Positions 46,762 to 57,861 of a stretch of 64,000 nt of DNA are shown here, piece by piece. The translations under genes and the position numbers were made by a program. This DNA comes from Parastagonospora avenae f. sp. tritici 18332-5 (taxonomy: Eukaryota > Ascomycota > Dothideomycetes > Pleosporales > Phaeosphaeriaceae): assembly GCA_022559985.1 (NCBI GenBank), contig JAFJTR010000013.1, positions 248,001 through 312,000 on the forward strand, in the 5' to 3' direction. Numbering within the stretch: position 1 is the first letter of the stretch; every line of letters begins with the position of its first letter. The notes under the pieces are model-generated. The model made no database searches, had not been told where the DNA came from, and was given only the letters and a program-made list of their open reading frames with translations.

Positions 46762-48650
46762 TCAAGCATGAATAGCCTGCTGGACATGCGGGTAGACCGC
46801 AATCATTCGGTGGTAAAGATCCGAGTGCTCCCTCATCAAGACCTCGGGGTCCCACGCCATGGCGACGAAAATTGTGTCGATACCGCTGGAAAGTGGGGTC
46901 GTGAAAACATTGCAAATTTGCAATCCGATCAGGAACGAGAAAGCGACCACCACAGGTGTGTAGGCACCGTCGGCATTGTAGGCTGGTGACGTGAAGATAA
47001 GGTAGAGGTATGCGAGAAGCGCACAGGCGTAGGCGATGAAGGTGGAGCCCATCGACAGGACTGGTCCGATCAAGCACTCGTTGACCAGTGCGTCGATGCC
47101 GCGATCTTTGATCATCCTGCAGATGTTCGATTAGTCCTTTCTCGTTATGCAAATGTGGGAAAGGATTGCATGAAGCTGTGCACAGTATCGCTAGGCTTCG
47201 AATGCGATAGCAAGACCCTGTGCATAGCCTCAGGCTGTTAGATCAGAAACATACCTCCAAGTATCCTTCGCCGCTGCGACGTAGCTCTTTCCGTACAGAG
47301 CAATATAGCTGAAGGCATATCTGTTGAGGAATTCAACAGCCCAGTTGAGCAAACTGATGAGACAACCCAGGATGCAGAACAGAATTGAGCCGACAATGTT
47401 TCCATCGCTTGCTGCATTGCGCTGCGCAGCTGAGCAGATCTGACGCAAGAACTGGATGATCGCGACAATCAAGCTGCCCAAACTGATACTTCCAAAGCTG
47501 TACGTAACCGAACGCTTGAATGCACCGCGGGTTGCTCCCTTTGGCATAGAGTTCGGGTTGAAGTACCACGAGCCGTACACACCGGAGATGGTGGTGTGAA
47601 TCGTGTTCTTCAGCCATTCGCTTATCCAGTACATTGCGAAGGTGACGAAGACCAGGAGGCCAATTACCTTGCCGCTGCCACAATTGCCGACCCCATTATT
47701 GCACTGCGAGTTGTTCCCATTCGGCGTGTATTGCACATAGATGGAAACCAAGGTCACCGAGTACCAAGCACCTAGTGCAGCGGCGAGGAGGCCGCCAATC
47801 AGGGAGACGATGTAGGTATGGCCGTACTTCTTCGAGACGTCGATTGCGGTCTGCAGCATGAGGACACTGAAGGGGATACGGGGAATCCAGCTGATGAAGC
47901 AGATCACATAAAAGATGCTGAAGATCAAGAATACGATGCCACCAGACCAGTATCTGCGCGAGAGCATGTAGAGGGCTGTGACGAATCCGAAAATGATGTC
48001 TAATTGCACGAGTCAGTCATGTTTCTGACAATTGAAAGTAAGGAACAGTGGTTCGGTCAGGCCTCGAGCAATACGCATAGCTTTCGAGAAGTCATCCCAC
48101 CCCAAAAGCGATGCGAACTACTCCATGCGTTCCGATTGACACGCGCGCACTTACTCAAGATACCCGTGATCCAGATGAACTGCTTAGTAAACGCTCTGGC
48201 CGCCCAGATATACGCATAACTCAGAATCGTCGCCATGCCCAGCACAAAGGCAAACATAATGATCGTGTTGGAGTTGAGCGCAAACTGGTTCGCATTGCCG
48301 TAGATGCCGCCGCTGTTCGAACGCGAGTATCCGCGAATCGTAATCGCACTCACAGCGACGTAGCCAAGGAAGACGGCGATGAAGAGCGCGCCTGCCCAAA
48401 GGTCGTTGTACTTGGGCTTGTCGAGCTTGAACTGCTGCTCAAATGTCTTCGAATCTGTGCCGTAGCCGTCTTGCTGGTATCCATTGTTCTGCTGGGGAGG
48501 TTGACCTTGCGGCGGCGCGTAAGTCTGGCCATATTGGGGTGGTTCCTGAGGGTATTTTGGCTGGCCCTGGTAATATGCATCTTGAGGCTGCTGCATTGGA
48601 GCGCCTCCTCCGCCGTTATAGTAATCCGCAGCTTGACCTTGTTGCGCCAT
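46762..48650 (-). CDS. PNS1: Choline-transporter-like protein Pns1
   Basis: Three exons (48155-48650, 47255-47999, 46762-47116) give 531 aa, with introns of 155 and 138 bp that keep frame (..GILN-IIFGF.. and ..DTWR-MIKDRG..). The N-terminus is a Gln/Pro/Tyr/Gly-rich cytosolic tail (QPPQYGQTYAPPQGQPP). About ten hydrophobic helices follow from residue about 95, with family segments RIPFSVLMLQTAIDVS, GSWYFNPN, SLGSLIVAIIQFLRQI, NRYAFSYIALYGKSY and ALVNECLIGPVLSMG. This is the CTL/SLC44 family (PF04515), plasma membrane. The yeast Pns1 substrate is unclear despite the name. ATG 48650 (MAQQGQAADYY) is the usual start; the in-frame ATG 42 nt upstream adds a short hydrophobic leader and is less likely. 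Length is normal. Confidence 0.92.
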
Positions 48651-49385
48651 TGCTGAGCCGTGAAGTGAAAGGAGGAGAAGAAGAATAAACACAGCTAATT
48701 GGAATGATGTTTTCGAGGCGCCACTAGCCTTTTGAGTATGCGACGGGACAGTGGGGCGTGCGAGGATTCAAGCACCAGTGTGGCTGCTTCTGTGGCATGA
48801 TCCACGTCATTTGCGGGTACACGGACCAATAGGTGTGCTGTGTCGTGGCTGCCAGATTGGATCGCTCCAGATCGTCGCTGCAATGGGCTTAGTCTTGCAG
48901 TGATCTCCTTCACGGCATGAGCTTGTTTTGCTGACGATCTACCTTTCAATAAAGGTTGTATCGTCGCGACCTTTGGGTTTCAATCGCTTCGTGCATATCG
49001 ATTCATTCTCAACATGTTGTGAGATGAGTGCGCGCTGTTTGTCTCACCTTGTGCCGTTCTTCCCAGGTCCTTGCGCCACGATTCGTGGCTGGTGCCGATT
49101 TTCCGGTTGTGATTTCGCTAGCCAAGGGGCTTTCACTCCGGGCGTCCGTCTTGGATTTGTGCATCGTCCCAAAATATGTTCGGCATGTGAAGTACTTATG
49201 CTTCACTACAAAGCGGTAGTCTCGGAGTGCTGTGCTGGCGCTCGTGGTTGGTTGCCATGGTGAGCTATAAGTCAATGAAAGCGGTAGCGCACCAAGTTTG
49301 GTTGCTCAGGCATTCGGGATCCAAGATTGTAGTAGGTCTCGTGTTACTCTTCTTACTTTTATCCGTCTCCTGTCCTCTCTCAGCT
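48651..49385. other. Intergenic region upstream of PNS1
   Basis: It holds the PNS1 promoter (minus strand) and the 3' flank of the PaxB-like gene. An 84-codon minus-strand frame (48695-48949) has ordinary composition but no motif and no splice link to PNS1. Nothing else was recognised. Confidence 0.4.
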
Positions 49386-50199
49386 TCATGACTTCTGATC
49401 TCTGAACTCGACCTTTGCATTCTCCCTCTCTATGCGATGCGCCCAAACGTAGAAAAACGGATAGACCGTCTCCGGGAGCAAAGTCACAATCATACCCCCA
49501 ATCGACCACCAACTCGCAACATACGACCAGTTCTCAGGGACATTCAAATACCTCCAGATAAACACCAAGAAAGCCGTAATACATCCCAGATACCTCGTCA
49601 TCCTGACCAGGCGTTAGCAAGCTCGCACTACCCAGGGAGATAGAGACCTACCAAATCTCCAAACTCTGCCCCTTCGTATTCTCATTCTTCACAAGGTAAT
49701 AAATCTGCCCCCACCCAATCGGCAGCTCCAAATACAACCCCGTCCAAAACGCCGTCTTCTGCTCTCTCTCATCCGGCCAATACTGCCCACACACCCACAA
49801 AAACGCCATCCAAGCCGACACCTGCCAGCTCAACTTGCCCACCGTCTTCATCCTCTCGCTGTCGCTATAGGCGTACTTGAGCGCCACGGCAACAAACGTA
49901 ATATCGAACAAAAACCAAACAAAGAAGCACGCGCGTTGGAAATTCGTCGTCGTGCATACGTAGGCGTAGTATATCTCGTACGCCATCGTCGCGGAAAGGA
50001 ACTGAACGGTACCGGCGAGGTAGCGGTCGGAGTAGGTGCGGATGGTGTAGAAGAGGTAGCAGAAGGTGTACAGGATGCCGCAGGATATAATCAGGAAGTC
50101 TGTGATGAAGAAATACGATTCCGGGGGGTTGAGAGCCAAGTCTGAAGACTGAGGTATGAGGTGGTATGATTCATATTTTCTGGCGAGGTCGAAAGGCAT
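49386..50199 (-). CDS. PaxB-like integral membrane terpene cyclase family protein
   Basis: Two exons (49652-50199 and 49386-49602) with a 49 bp intron (GTAGGT..GCTAACG..CAG) give 254 aa, starting MPFDLARKYESYHL. Seven hydrophobic segments are visible. The layout follows PaxB/AndB-type fungal terpenoid cyclases: a first helix pair, MAYEIYYAY with the Glu expected in the active site, FFVWFLFDITFVAVALKYA, a WPDEREQKTAFWTGLYLELP segment, then KGQSLEIW-MTRYLGC and a final VYPFFYVWAHRIE. These enzymes cyclise epoxidised prenyl chains in meroterpenoid and indole-diterpene pathways at the ER membrane. No prenyltransferase, FAD epoxidase or P450 is nearby, so a pathway role is unproven and it may belong to a housekeeping relative of unknown function. 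Length fits the family. Confidence 0.72.
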
Positions 50200-51395
50200 C
50201 TTGGTGGTTGTTAAAGGTAGGTTTGTGTAGTGGGGAGGGAGATATGCATCCGACACGTCAAATCCTTCACAAAAGCTGACGCGGTGACAGCGGGTATATA
50301 TTTGTGAACAAAGCCTTTCTGTTTGAAAGTATGGATTTATTGAACTATCGGGTCTCATGCTGACATGCCCAGTTCCGATGATTCCGGATGAGGCGAACCG
50401 TTTAGTCTCGGAGGTCCCGGATGCCTGGTCACACACTACCGGGGCTTATTACGTCTGCTCAATCTTACCATGGAGAAGCATACGGTGATTGGGCTCTCCA
50501 TCTGTTATGGGCCAAGTGATTGATGTGCCTGAAAATGACGTAAGTACGACGGCCATGAGCGGCTCACCATAGACTATGGTGTCTTAAGTTAGGACAGAGA
50601 TTACAGAAATTTGCTTTTCCGATAAGCATCTTTTGTGACTGATATTCCTATTTCTTGTATGAGAGCGATGGGCCAATCTGTACTAATGTCTTCCCAGTCG
50701 CTACGCGTCGCAAAAATCATGCATGTGTACGATACAGGAATAAAAGTTGCTGAGCGATAGATTTGTGTCCTCATTCCTTTGTCCTGGACGACTTTGAGCC
50801 TTGGACCTTTCCAAAGCCTCGATGCGTCCTACCCATATAGGGCATGGCTTCCATTAGCCGATCATCCGCATTTCCAAAGGCGATTTAATAATTTTTTAAC
50901 CCTCCGTTGCCCAGCAGTCGTCTGCGCGCATGTACTCTATCAACTAAGAGGTCACCTAGTGAAGATAAATGCCATTGGGGCTATTACGCCAACGATCCCA
51001 TTCAGCTTGCCGAACAAAGACAATCTGGTAGCCGTTTGTGGTGTTTTCGACAACCACCCTCCGTATCCATGCTTCTATTGGTTCGACACGAACGGATCGG
51101 GGTGTTGGGATGTTAGCATAGGAACAGCATCCACCGAGGTAGCAATTATACAAGTTATGGGTAGGGTTTCAGGTGAGGAGAGCTAGGAGATGCGCTAAGA
51201 GATAAGAGAGGATTTGTATTCATTGGAATATGACGTTTACAAAACAATTGTCTGGTTTTGTTTCGACAGCGCGCCTGTCATCTCTGTGAGCGTCCGAGAC
51301 ACGCGGCAAGCGCTTGATGATTGCGGACTCGGGAAAGCCTTGACGCAAGCCGGCCCAACAGTCTCGACAGATCGCTTCCGCCTGGCTAAACATCA
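50200..51395. other. 1.2 kb intergenic region
   Basis: A 135-codon plus-strand frame (50779-51186) and an overlapping minus-strand frame (50956-51153) both look moderately protein-like, which is typical of ambiguous sequence. Neither has a domain I know, so none is called. The promoter of the PaxB-like gene lies at its left side. Confidence 0.35.
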
Positions 51396-51661
51396 TCAAG
51401 GACGTAAACATATCAATTTCAATCTCATACGCTCGTACCCAACCCTGTTGACGAATCGAGTGGGCAGGCCGTACTCATAGAGCAGAAATTCTTGGAAAGC
51501 CGCTGCCGCCCATTTCGCGATGATGATGCCGCGCCCGACATGTTTGTATGGCTTTAGGTCCAACTTGACGTTTTCGTAGGTATGGAGGCATAAAAACTTC
51601 TGGCGATTCAAAGTCCCATCATCCTCGATAATCATTAATATAACTCCAAGGTCCATAATAG
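51396..51661 (-). pseudogene. Probable detached 3' part of the F-box-like gene
   Basis: The frame FLELVAIMDLGVILMIIEDD continues through NRQKFLCLHTYENVKL, IIIAKWAAAAFQEFLLYEYG to YERMRLKLICLRP and a stop at 51396. It has typical globular protein composition but is separated from the upstream coding frame by a TAG at about 51678-51680 and is out of frame with exon 2. I found no splice pair that reconnects it. Confidence 0.35.
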
Positions 51662-52329
51662 CTACAAGTTCGAGAAACTAGCATTGAAGGTCGATATCTG
51701 CAAGAGCCTTGACGACAGCATCAAATGCCCCCGAAGAAACTCCAGGAAGGTCTTTGCAGTGAGATATGGGCACTTGAATGACAATCGACGTGAGGAAAGG
51801 AAGGGCGAGAGTATGACCACCATGTCATCCCAAACTCCACTATGATCTATTAGAAAAGCCCTTAGGTTCATCAATGCGCAGAGACTTACTATCCTTTGCC
51901 ATGATTCACCCAGAAAATGAATCGGTACCATGACTTGTTCGACTTAGTAGGCCAGCACTTAATCTCGAAGACCCTGAGGTGGAACAGAATATCAAGGATC
52001 TCTACCCGAATTCCAACGTTCGTTGGAGTCAAGGCATCCGCTACAGTTATTTCCGACAATCTGCTGAATGTATTATCAATCCAACGGAATCGAGCATCTG
52101 GTGAGCTAAGCGCATTTGTTGGCTGTTGTTCCGGGTTTGTCATGGCAACAATACCAAGATAGCCGTAAACCATCTCTCGGATCTCCAGAGGGAGGCGCTC
52201 GAATGTTGAGAGCTGTCGCGAAGCAATGTCATCTTGGGTGTCCGATGGGGGTGAACTGTCCCCTAATGGTCCGACATCCGAATTCTGTGTTGAGGCTGCA
52301 AGCTTGAGACTGCTCGTATCGGAGGACAT
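51662..52329 (-). CDS. F-box/2EXR-like orphan protein, possibly truncated by mutation
   Basis: Exon 1 (51890-52329) and exon 2 (51662-51839) join through a 50 bp intron (GTAAGT..CTAAT..TAG) to 205 aa. After a Ser-rich start, FERLPLEIREMVYGYLG matches the F-box-like / 2EXR motif seen in large lineage-specific fungal families, which is followed by RFRWIDNTFSRL and VEILDILFHLRVFEIK. The protein then switches character: the called frame ends at TAG 51662, whereas a neighbouring frame reads as convincing protein (LALPFLTSIVIQVP, GAFDAVVKALADIDLQC) through one TAG to a stop at 51396. This suggests an indel plus a nonsense change, i.e. a decaying gene, although an unseen splice pattern is possible. 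Partners are unknown. Confidence 0.5.
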
Positions 52330-52556
52330 TGTAGTCCGGAGGGTTTGTCGACAGACGTTAGTTGAGTAGAATCCTTGGTAGAGAGTAGGTGGATTAGTAT
52401 GAGAAGGGTCGGCCTTTTATATCCCGGGGGCGAATGCGCCGAAGCGATGATAGGATCGGACAACGCTAAAGGCCCCAGGGTCGTCACATTGTTGACTACG
52501 GGCACCGCCGCTAAATTCTACAATAGTTAGTGCATGCTCTGTTTGAACTCTGCATA

Positions 52557-53266
52557 TTACCAAAGGCCAGCGATCAGTTTATACACAACCTTCCAAACAA
52601 CATATGTTTTATACATGGGGACTGCTAAACGAATGCGACGCATGAACTCAAACGATGAATTCGCTATACGCATACGCTCCATCTCTGGCGGCGCTGAGAA
52701 ATCCCTGGTTCTGTCAGTGGACTGCCAAGATGCAAACTGCCAGAAACTTACTCTGTGAGCTTCCTTGTGCAGTGGTTACGGTTCCGATTGTTGTAAAACA
52801 ACTTCTTCGCATTGAGGGGGTGTTGAAAAGAGACAGCTCGGTTGAGAAGCGATATTTCCAGCAATTCTTGTCGCAGATTGCGATTGGTTCTGTACAACCC
52901 CACCTCGTCATCAAAGCAACAATAAGGATCATTAAACCATGGTGTTTGGTGACTTTGAATTGATATAAGGCCTGTCTTGAGAAGCCAATGTTCAAACGAC
53001 TTGTAGGGGTATATATTCACGTAACAACAGATCTGCTCGCGAATCTCGAACTGCAATTTCTCTAGACGCGAGAGACACCGCTTCTTCGGGAGCGTATACG
53101 GACTCGAGCTCTCCGCAGTCAACTCAGTGACCTGTTCCAGTCGGCGACGGAACGACAACGGCTCGTCATACTGGTCGTCAAGGGTGATGAAAGGCCGGTG
53201 CATCGGAATTGGCAAGCCATGGTCGGTGTCCATCGAGGACTGTAGTGCGCACGAGTTGATTCGCAT
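52557..53266 (-). CDS. F-box/2EXR-like orphan protein
   Basis: Exon 1 (52752-53266) and exon 2 (52557-52710) join through a 41 bp intron (GTAAGT..CTGACAG) to 222 aa. The start is taken at ATG 53266 (MRINSCALQSSMDTDHGLP); the frame is open further upstream, so a longer N-terminus is possible. A helical CLSRLEKLQFEIREQICCYV resembles the F-box-like / 2EXR opening motif of the neighbouring gene, followed by HWLLKTGLI and a LYRTNRNLRQELLEIS helix. Exon 2 adds a basic, aromatic C-terminus (MYKTYVVWKVVYKLIAGLW). Function is unknown. It lies in tandem, same strand, about 230 bp upstream of the other F-box-like gene, so the two may be old duplicates, but sequence similarity outside the motif is low. 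Confidence 0.52.
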
Positions 53267-53558
53267 GTCGAGGGTAAGTTGAGGGGCTTTTGCATTGAGT
53301 AGAGGAAAGACTGGTAGAACAAGGTTTGAGTAAATGGTTTTAAGTGATAAGTAGGAGTGTCGATTGAGAAAAAGGTCCGTGCTGTAGCGTACTCGAAAGT
53401 GAACTGTACCCCTGACGTAGCATACACGTGATGAAGCGTTGCCTGAGAGAGAATGAGATGAGCCAGCAGTGATCCAGTGCAAAGCTCTCAGTCACCCGAG
53501 AGATCTCCAAGTCGAGCCAACAACGGCCTAATAGGTATAAAGCTCGAGTACGGTAGGA
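53267..53558. other. Short intergenic stretch
   Basis: Presumed leader of the F-box-like gene and 3' flank of the Gly-rich gene. The F-box-like frame stays open up to about 53482, so part of this may be coding. Nothing else was seen. Confidence 0.35.
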
Positions 53559-53753
53559 TCAACATCCACCACCTCCTCCACAGTCACCTCCTCCGCCGCC
53601 TCCACCATCGCCAGCATAAGTATGATGGCCGTGGTGACCACCGCCATAGTGGTGCACACCACCATCAGCAGTCGTCGTAGTAGGGACGTAACCCATCTTT
53701 GCCGTTGAGGCTCCGGGATCAGCGCCGTCGGGTTTGCTGGAGAAGCAGCCCAT
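53559..53753 (-). CDS. Small Gly/His-rich protein with MGC acylation motif
   Basis: Single exon, 64 aa, ATG 53753. It starts MGCFSSKPDGADPG: Gly2 with Ser6 fits N-myristoylation, and Cys3 could be palmitoylated, so attachment to a membrane is predicted. The rest is AKMGYVPTTTTADGG, then HHYGGGHHGHH and a C-terminal run of glycines with two cysteines (GDCGGGGGC). Small proteins of this kind exist in other filamentous fungi without an assigned role; the His and Cys residues might bind metal. The plus strand over the Gly/Cys part can also be read but is low-complexity. Confidence rests on the exact N-terminal motif and clean start and stop. Confidence 0.6.
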   Translation of the reverse strand: MGCFSSKPDGADPGASTAKMGYVPTTTTADGGVHHYGGGHHGHHTYAGDGGGGGGGDCGGGGGC

Positions 53754-54578
53754 CGTGGGGACTATGATGTCCGGGATTCTGTCTGGATGTATAACTCAGG
53801 GAGTTGGGTTATTGTATTGGAAAGGCCAGGGATCTATGATGGAATTAGCGACGGTGTGGCGATAAGGTTGCTAATATCAGGTACGTACTGCTTGCAGAAA
53901 CTCTCAATGCTGGATAGATTTGTGAATCGCTGTTTAGAATGCGGTCTTTGTCTTCTCGCTGGGCAAACTTTGTGGGAGGCTGTGTAGATGTGGGGAAGGT
54001 CGTGTGACGAGGGTTGTGCGGCAGTGGCTTGAGCTAGTATGTTTTATTGCACACAAGCAGCAAGGTCCAACACGATGCGCCGGGACGCGTGCGCGCAGTG
54101 ACTAGAAAGAAGAGAAGAGACAGACATGACAGAGTAGAGACTTCTTTGATATAGGCTAGAGTGCACTTTCACACCTCTGTTTGTTGCTACCTAGGTGTCT
54201 TTGATCTTACAGAAGGCGTGGCGCAGAAGTCGCAGTGCGCCTTCTAGAAAGCCTCACTAGGTGTGGATGCGTCTCACACCTCGGCACTTGCATCTCGTAC
54301 AATATTGCCTCGTATAACTTGATTTAGTTAGCATGTATGAATGCTTATGCTGCATGTCCTGGGTATATACACACCTCCTTCATCGGGACAGAGGGTTGTC
54401 CTCCTGCACCAGTCGCTTCGTCTCGGACGCGATACTGGTTGAGGCATTGTGGGCTGACTTTGAGGGCGCAGTCGATGCAGACGTGCTGGAAGCTGGTCCA
54501 ATGGGGGCGTTCGCTGCGCGCTACGTGTTCCAGCTAGTCTTTGAATTTTCATTTCCATGCTGACAGAAAATGACAGTT
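53754..54578. other. 0.8 kb intergenic region
   Basis: Promoter of the Gly/His-rich gene (its start is at 53753) and the 3' flank of the Zn2Cys6 gene. A few short frames occur without motifs. No repeat or RNA gene was seen. Confidence 0.4.
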
Positions 54579-56662
54579 TCAGACAGTTCCCATTAGAAAC
54601 TTCCAATGAAACTCATTGCTGTTCATATCCAGAGATGGATTGATCTTCCACAAGCTGGGTAGCTTTTCCGTACCATTGCTCATACTCTTGATCTTTGGTA
54701 GCGATAGATCTTGCAGCAACGACACCGTTCGCCCAGATCCTGTTGCTAGTTCGAATGTGCTACCGTTCGGACTCCCACCACCCAGCGCGGATTTTAGTGC
54801 GACCGTCATTATAGATGTGACGCGCCGAAACCGTTCGAACGCGTTCTCGTTGTTCTCCTGATTCTCGCGCTGGCGGGGCATCTGTGAGGAAAGATGATCG
54901 CGAAAGTACTCAAATGTTCTAGTAACCTGGAGTTCGACCGGATCCCAGCCAGGTAGAGGCGATGAATGTAGCCCCAACTTACCCAGACTGATGATGCCAG
55001 ATACAAGGTTGAGCCAGTCTACAAGTGAGATGAACTCATACTGTGCAGTCGAGAGCTGTATGCTGTTGTCAAGAAATTGCTCTATTGAGCGTAGGCAGGT
55101 CACGCGCAACGAGAGCTGAAAGCCCGATGCCCATGGCGCGCTTTCTCGATCAATAATGTCAACAGCTGCGGCCATCTTGTAAAGGTGTATCCGCGCAGCG
55201 AGCTGGATCCATTGCAGCGTTTCTGTGTGTTTGTTAGCCATGTATAAGGATTCAGAACAAGGTCCCGTACTGTAATCATTCGCTTGCAACTTCGAGGCCG
55301 ACCGGATGTGATCCCACTTGTCGCTCAGACGCTTGACCTGTGAGCGTGCAACTAGCGCTTGCTCACAGCGCCCCTGAAAAGTCTCCTCGACGTCCTCCAT
55401 GAACTGGCAGACATCGACAAAGATTGGCAAGACAGAATCAGTCTTCTGCTCCCAGGAAGATGCTAGATCGGAAGCATAATTTCGAAGAGCGGCCGAGTAT
55501 GACATGCAGCGGCTTTTGCCCGACTCAATCAAACCTATGTTAGAGGCCAAATAATAGCAGCCCAGATAAGCCCGCTTCGCCTCTCTATTGCTGGAATCTT
55601 CCCGATGAAGCGGACTTCGTACTGAGGTAGATATCCTGTCCAAACCAAGATCGCTTGCAATGCCGACACACATTTGTAACAACATGGGCACTGAGACGGC
55701 CTGAGCGTCCATATAGTGATGATGCCATGCGATGAATATGAGTAGTCCTTGTAGTAGATCCAAGCTCTTTTCTCCGTTTAATATCTTGACCATGGCAACT
55801 TTGCGGAACTCTCGGCTCAACGTCTGCTGAAGTGACGATGATTCGTAAGACGCAGCGGTGAGCACAGCCAGCATCAGGACGGGCCGATGAAGCACCAGCT
55901 CTTGGCAGGAGCAATCCTTTGGCAAAGTCACGAATGGGAAGAAGTCCACCATGCGTCGGTAGGTGTCGAGCATCATCTGCATGTGCCCGAGGCTGATTGT
56001 TCGAATGACAGGATCTAATCGACCCAAACAAGCCAGCGTCTCACTGATCGACTCCCAAAAAGCTACTGAGTTCTCAGTGCCAGATGCAGGCGCAGGCGCG
56101 GGTAGGATTGGCGTGTGGACTGGCGCTGCTGATACGGGCGTAACAAGTGCCGGCGGGGAACTTCGTATGGGTGCATCGATAATATGTGAGGGAACTGTAG
56201 TTACCGAAGGCAGAGTGGAATGCGCGGGAGCCGGCGCCATCGTTGCCATAACTGTAGACAGCTTGTCGAGCTTTTTGTCGAAGTCGCGCAGCCTACTCGG
56301 TGGTTGAACATCGCCTCTTGATTTTGCTGGTCTTCTGCGCGCAACATGTTCGATGCATTCGACTCTTGCTTTCTGGCATCTTTGCACGTGTTATCCCGAG
56401 TGGAGCCTCCACATTCCCGAGAAACTTACCTTTGGCAGAGGCCAGCTGTGTCAGAGGGGACGCAGCGCACTTTGTGCTTTCTGCACCTCTCGCATGCAAA
56501 TGCGTTTCCGATTCTCCCTTCTCTTGCTTCCATGGTAAACATTGAATTCGCAGGTTTGGGTGACCTGGGGGCCTCCTCACGGTCGATGTCCGCGGGCTGA
56601 TGCATTGTGGGGAAGTCCGAACAGACGCCAAGAGCAGGCTTCAGGTGTGAATTGGAATCCAT
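54579..56662 (-). CDS. Zn2Cys6 transcription factor
   Basis: Two exons (56430-56662 and 54579-56379), 50 bp intron (GTAAGT..AAAG), 677 aa. The zinc cluster is ACERCRKHKVRC-VPSDTAGLCQ-RCQKARVEC (C-x2-C-x6-C-x8-C-x2-C-x6-C) at about residues 57-85, with the intron falling between the fourth and fifth cysteines. A Pro/Ala-rich linker follows, then a long helical fungal regulatory region from about residue 155 (ETLACLGRLDPVIRT, LHRPVLMLAVLTAASYESS, GLLIFIAWHHHYMDAQ, SDLGLDR, KRAYLGCYYLAS). This type often activates a nearby metabolic gene. It is transcribed divergently from the isochorismatase-family hydrolase with about 400 bp between starts, so that gene is a candidate target. The start could also be an internal Met nearer the cluster. 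Confidence 0.9.
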
Positions 56663-57063
56663 AAAGGAGCGATAGACGCGCCAAAGACTTACACCAGAAA
56701 GACGGCCCCTCTAGCGGTTCCGGTCGGACGAAGGATCAGAGCATGTCGCGTGAAAAAAAGGGTACAAACAGTCTGCCATGCTGTTGTGCCCCGAATGTAT
56801 GGCTGACCTCGGGTAACTCCAGTCGGTGGATTGATCGCCGAGAGCAGGTGGCACTATCGGAAGTTTGTAGCCGCACCGGCCATGTCCAAAGGCGTCCGGT
56901 TGCTCCGACAGTCGCGTAGCTCGATCCGATACACATCAACGTTGTACGCGTGGTGGGATGGTGTTGAGGAAGAACCGACATGGTGTTGTCTATAAGACTG
57001 GGCGGCTAGGACGCAGCTTCGTTTTTGATCGCGCCTAACCTCAAGAACCCACCGAACGACACC
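56663..57063. promoter_or_regulatory. Divergent promoter between regulator and hydrolase
   Basis: 401 bp between the start codons of the Zn2Cys6 gene and the hydrolase gene. Several CGG and CCG triplets, the half-sites used by zinc-cluster regulators, occur here (for example GCGGTTCCGG near 56710), but no single clear palindromic site was identified. Confidence 0.4.
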
Positions 57064-57773
57064 ATGGCTCCAAAAGACCACGGCGACCACGACAACTATG
57101 TGAAGTCTGGCTTCGCGGGGAGGATGGGATGGGGAAAGAGACCAGCGCTACTCCTCATTGATGTCTGCAACGCATACTGGAGTAAAGACAGTCCATTGGA
57201 CACCAGCTCGAACCCTGCGTCTGCAGCTGCACCCGCCTCGATCGGAAGACTTGTCGATGCCGCGCGCGAAGGAAAGGTGCCGTTGATCTGGACACGAGTC
57301 GAATATACGGAGCCTGATATGTCGGATGCGGGTGTCTTCTTTTGCAAGGCGCCTTTGCTGAAGGTATTCCAGAAGGGCAACGAGACGGGACTTGAGAGCT
57401 GGGTACCAGGGTTAGAGCCCCGAGAGGGGGAGCTCGTCATTCCCAAGCGCTACCCGAGCGCCTTCTTCGCGACCGATCTCAACACACGGCTCCAGCTGAA
57501 GGGAATCGATACACTTGTCATTTGTGGTGTCAGTACGAGTGGTTGTGTGAGGGCTACGACGCTGGACACCATGTGTTTTGGATATAGGCCCATGGTAAGG
57601 CTACTTGGCGACTTCATGAGTCGTGTCACTAACGGGACAAGGTCGTTAGCGAGGCCTGCGGTGATCGATCACCTGCTGTGCACGATGCGAACATCTTCGA
57701 TATGAATGCAAAGATGGCCGATGTGGTGTCAGAGGCTGAGGCGGTTGAGAAGTTAACAGCCGGATGGTTGTGA
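57064..57773 (+). CDS. Isochorismatase-family cysteine hydrolase
   Basis: Two exons (57064-57594 and 57642-57773) with a 47 bp intron (GTAAGG..CACTAAC..AAG) give 220 aa. ATG 57064 has an ACCATGG context. The fold signature is clear: RPALLLIDVCNAYW with the catalytic Asp, a central VIPKRYPSAFFATDLN with the expected Lys, and VICGVSTSGCVRATTLDTMC with the nucleophile Cys. After splicing it ends VVSEACGDRSPAVHDANIFDMNAKMADVVS, normal for the family. It is nearest in pattern to N-carbamoylsarcosine amidase-like members, so it probably hydrolyses an amide or carbamoyl compound, but the substrate cannot be read from sequence. It is divergent from a Zn2Cys6 regulator that may control it. Confidence 0.9.
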
Positions 57774-57861
57774 CGATTTCGCACGTCACCAAGATATCAG
57801 GGGTGCCCAACCCGGTATCTTTGGTAGAGCAACATTTGACAAAGACTTTATTGCACTGTAT

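Noticed and set aside
49386..57773. A secondary-metabolite cluster around the PaxB-like gene and the regulator at 54.6 kb
   Set aside because: No core synthase, prenyltransferase, epoxidase or P450 is present, and the genes between are orphans.
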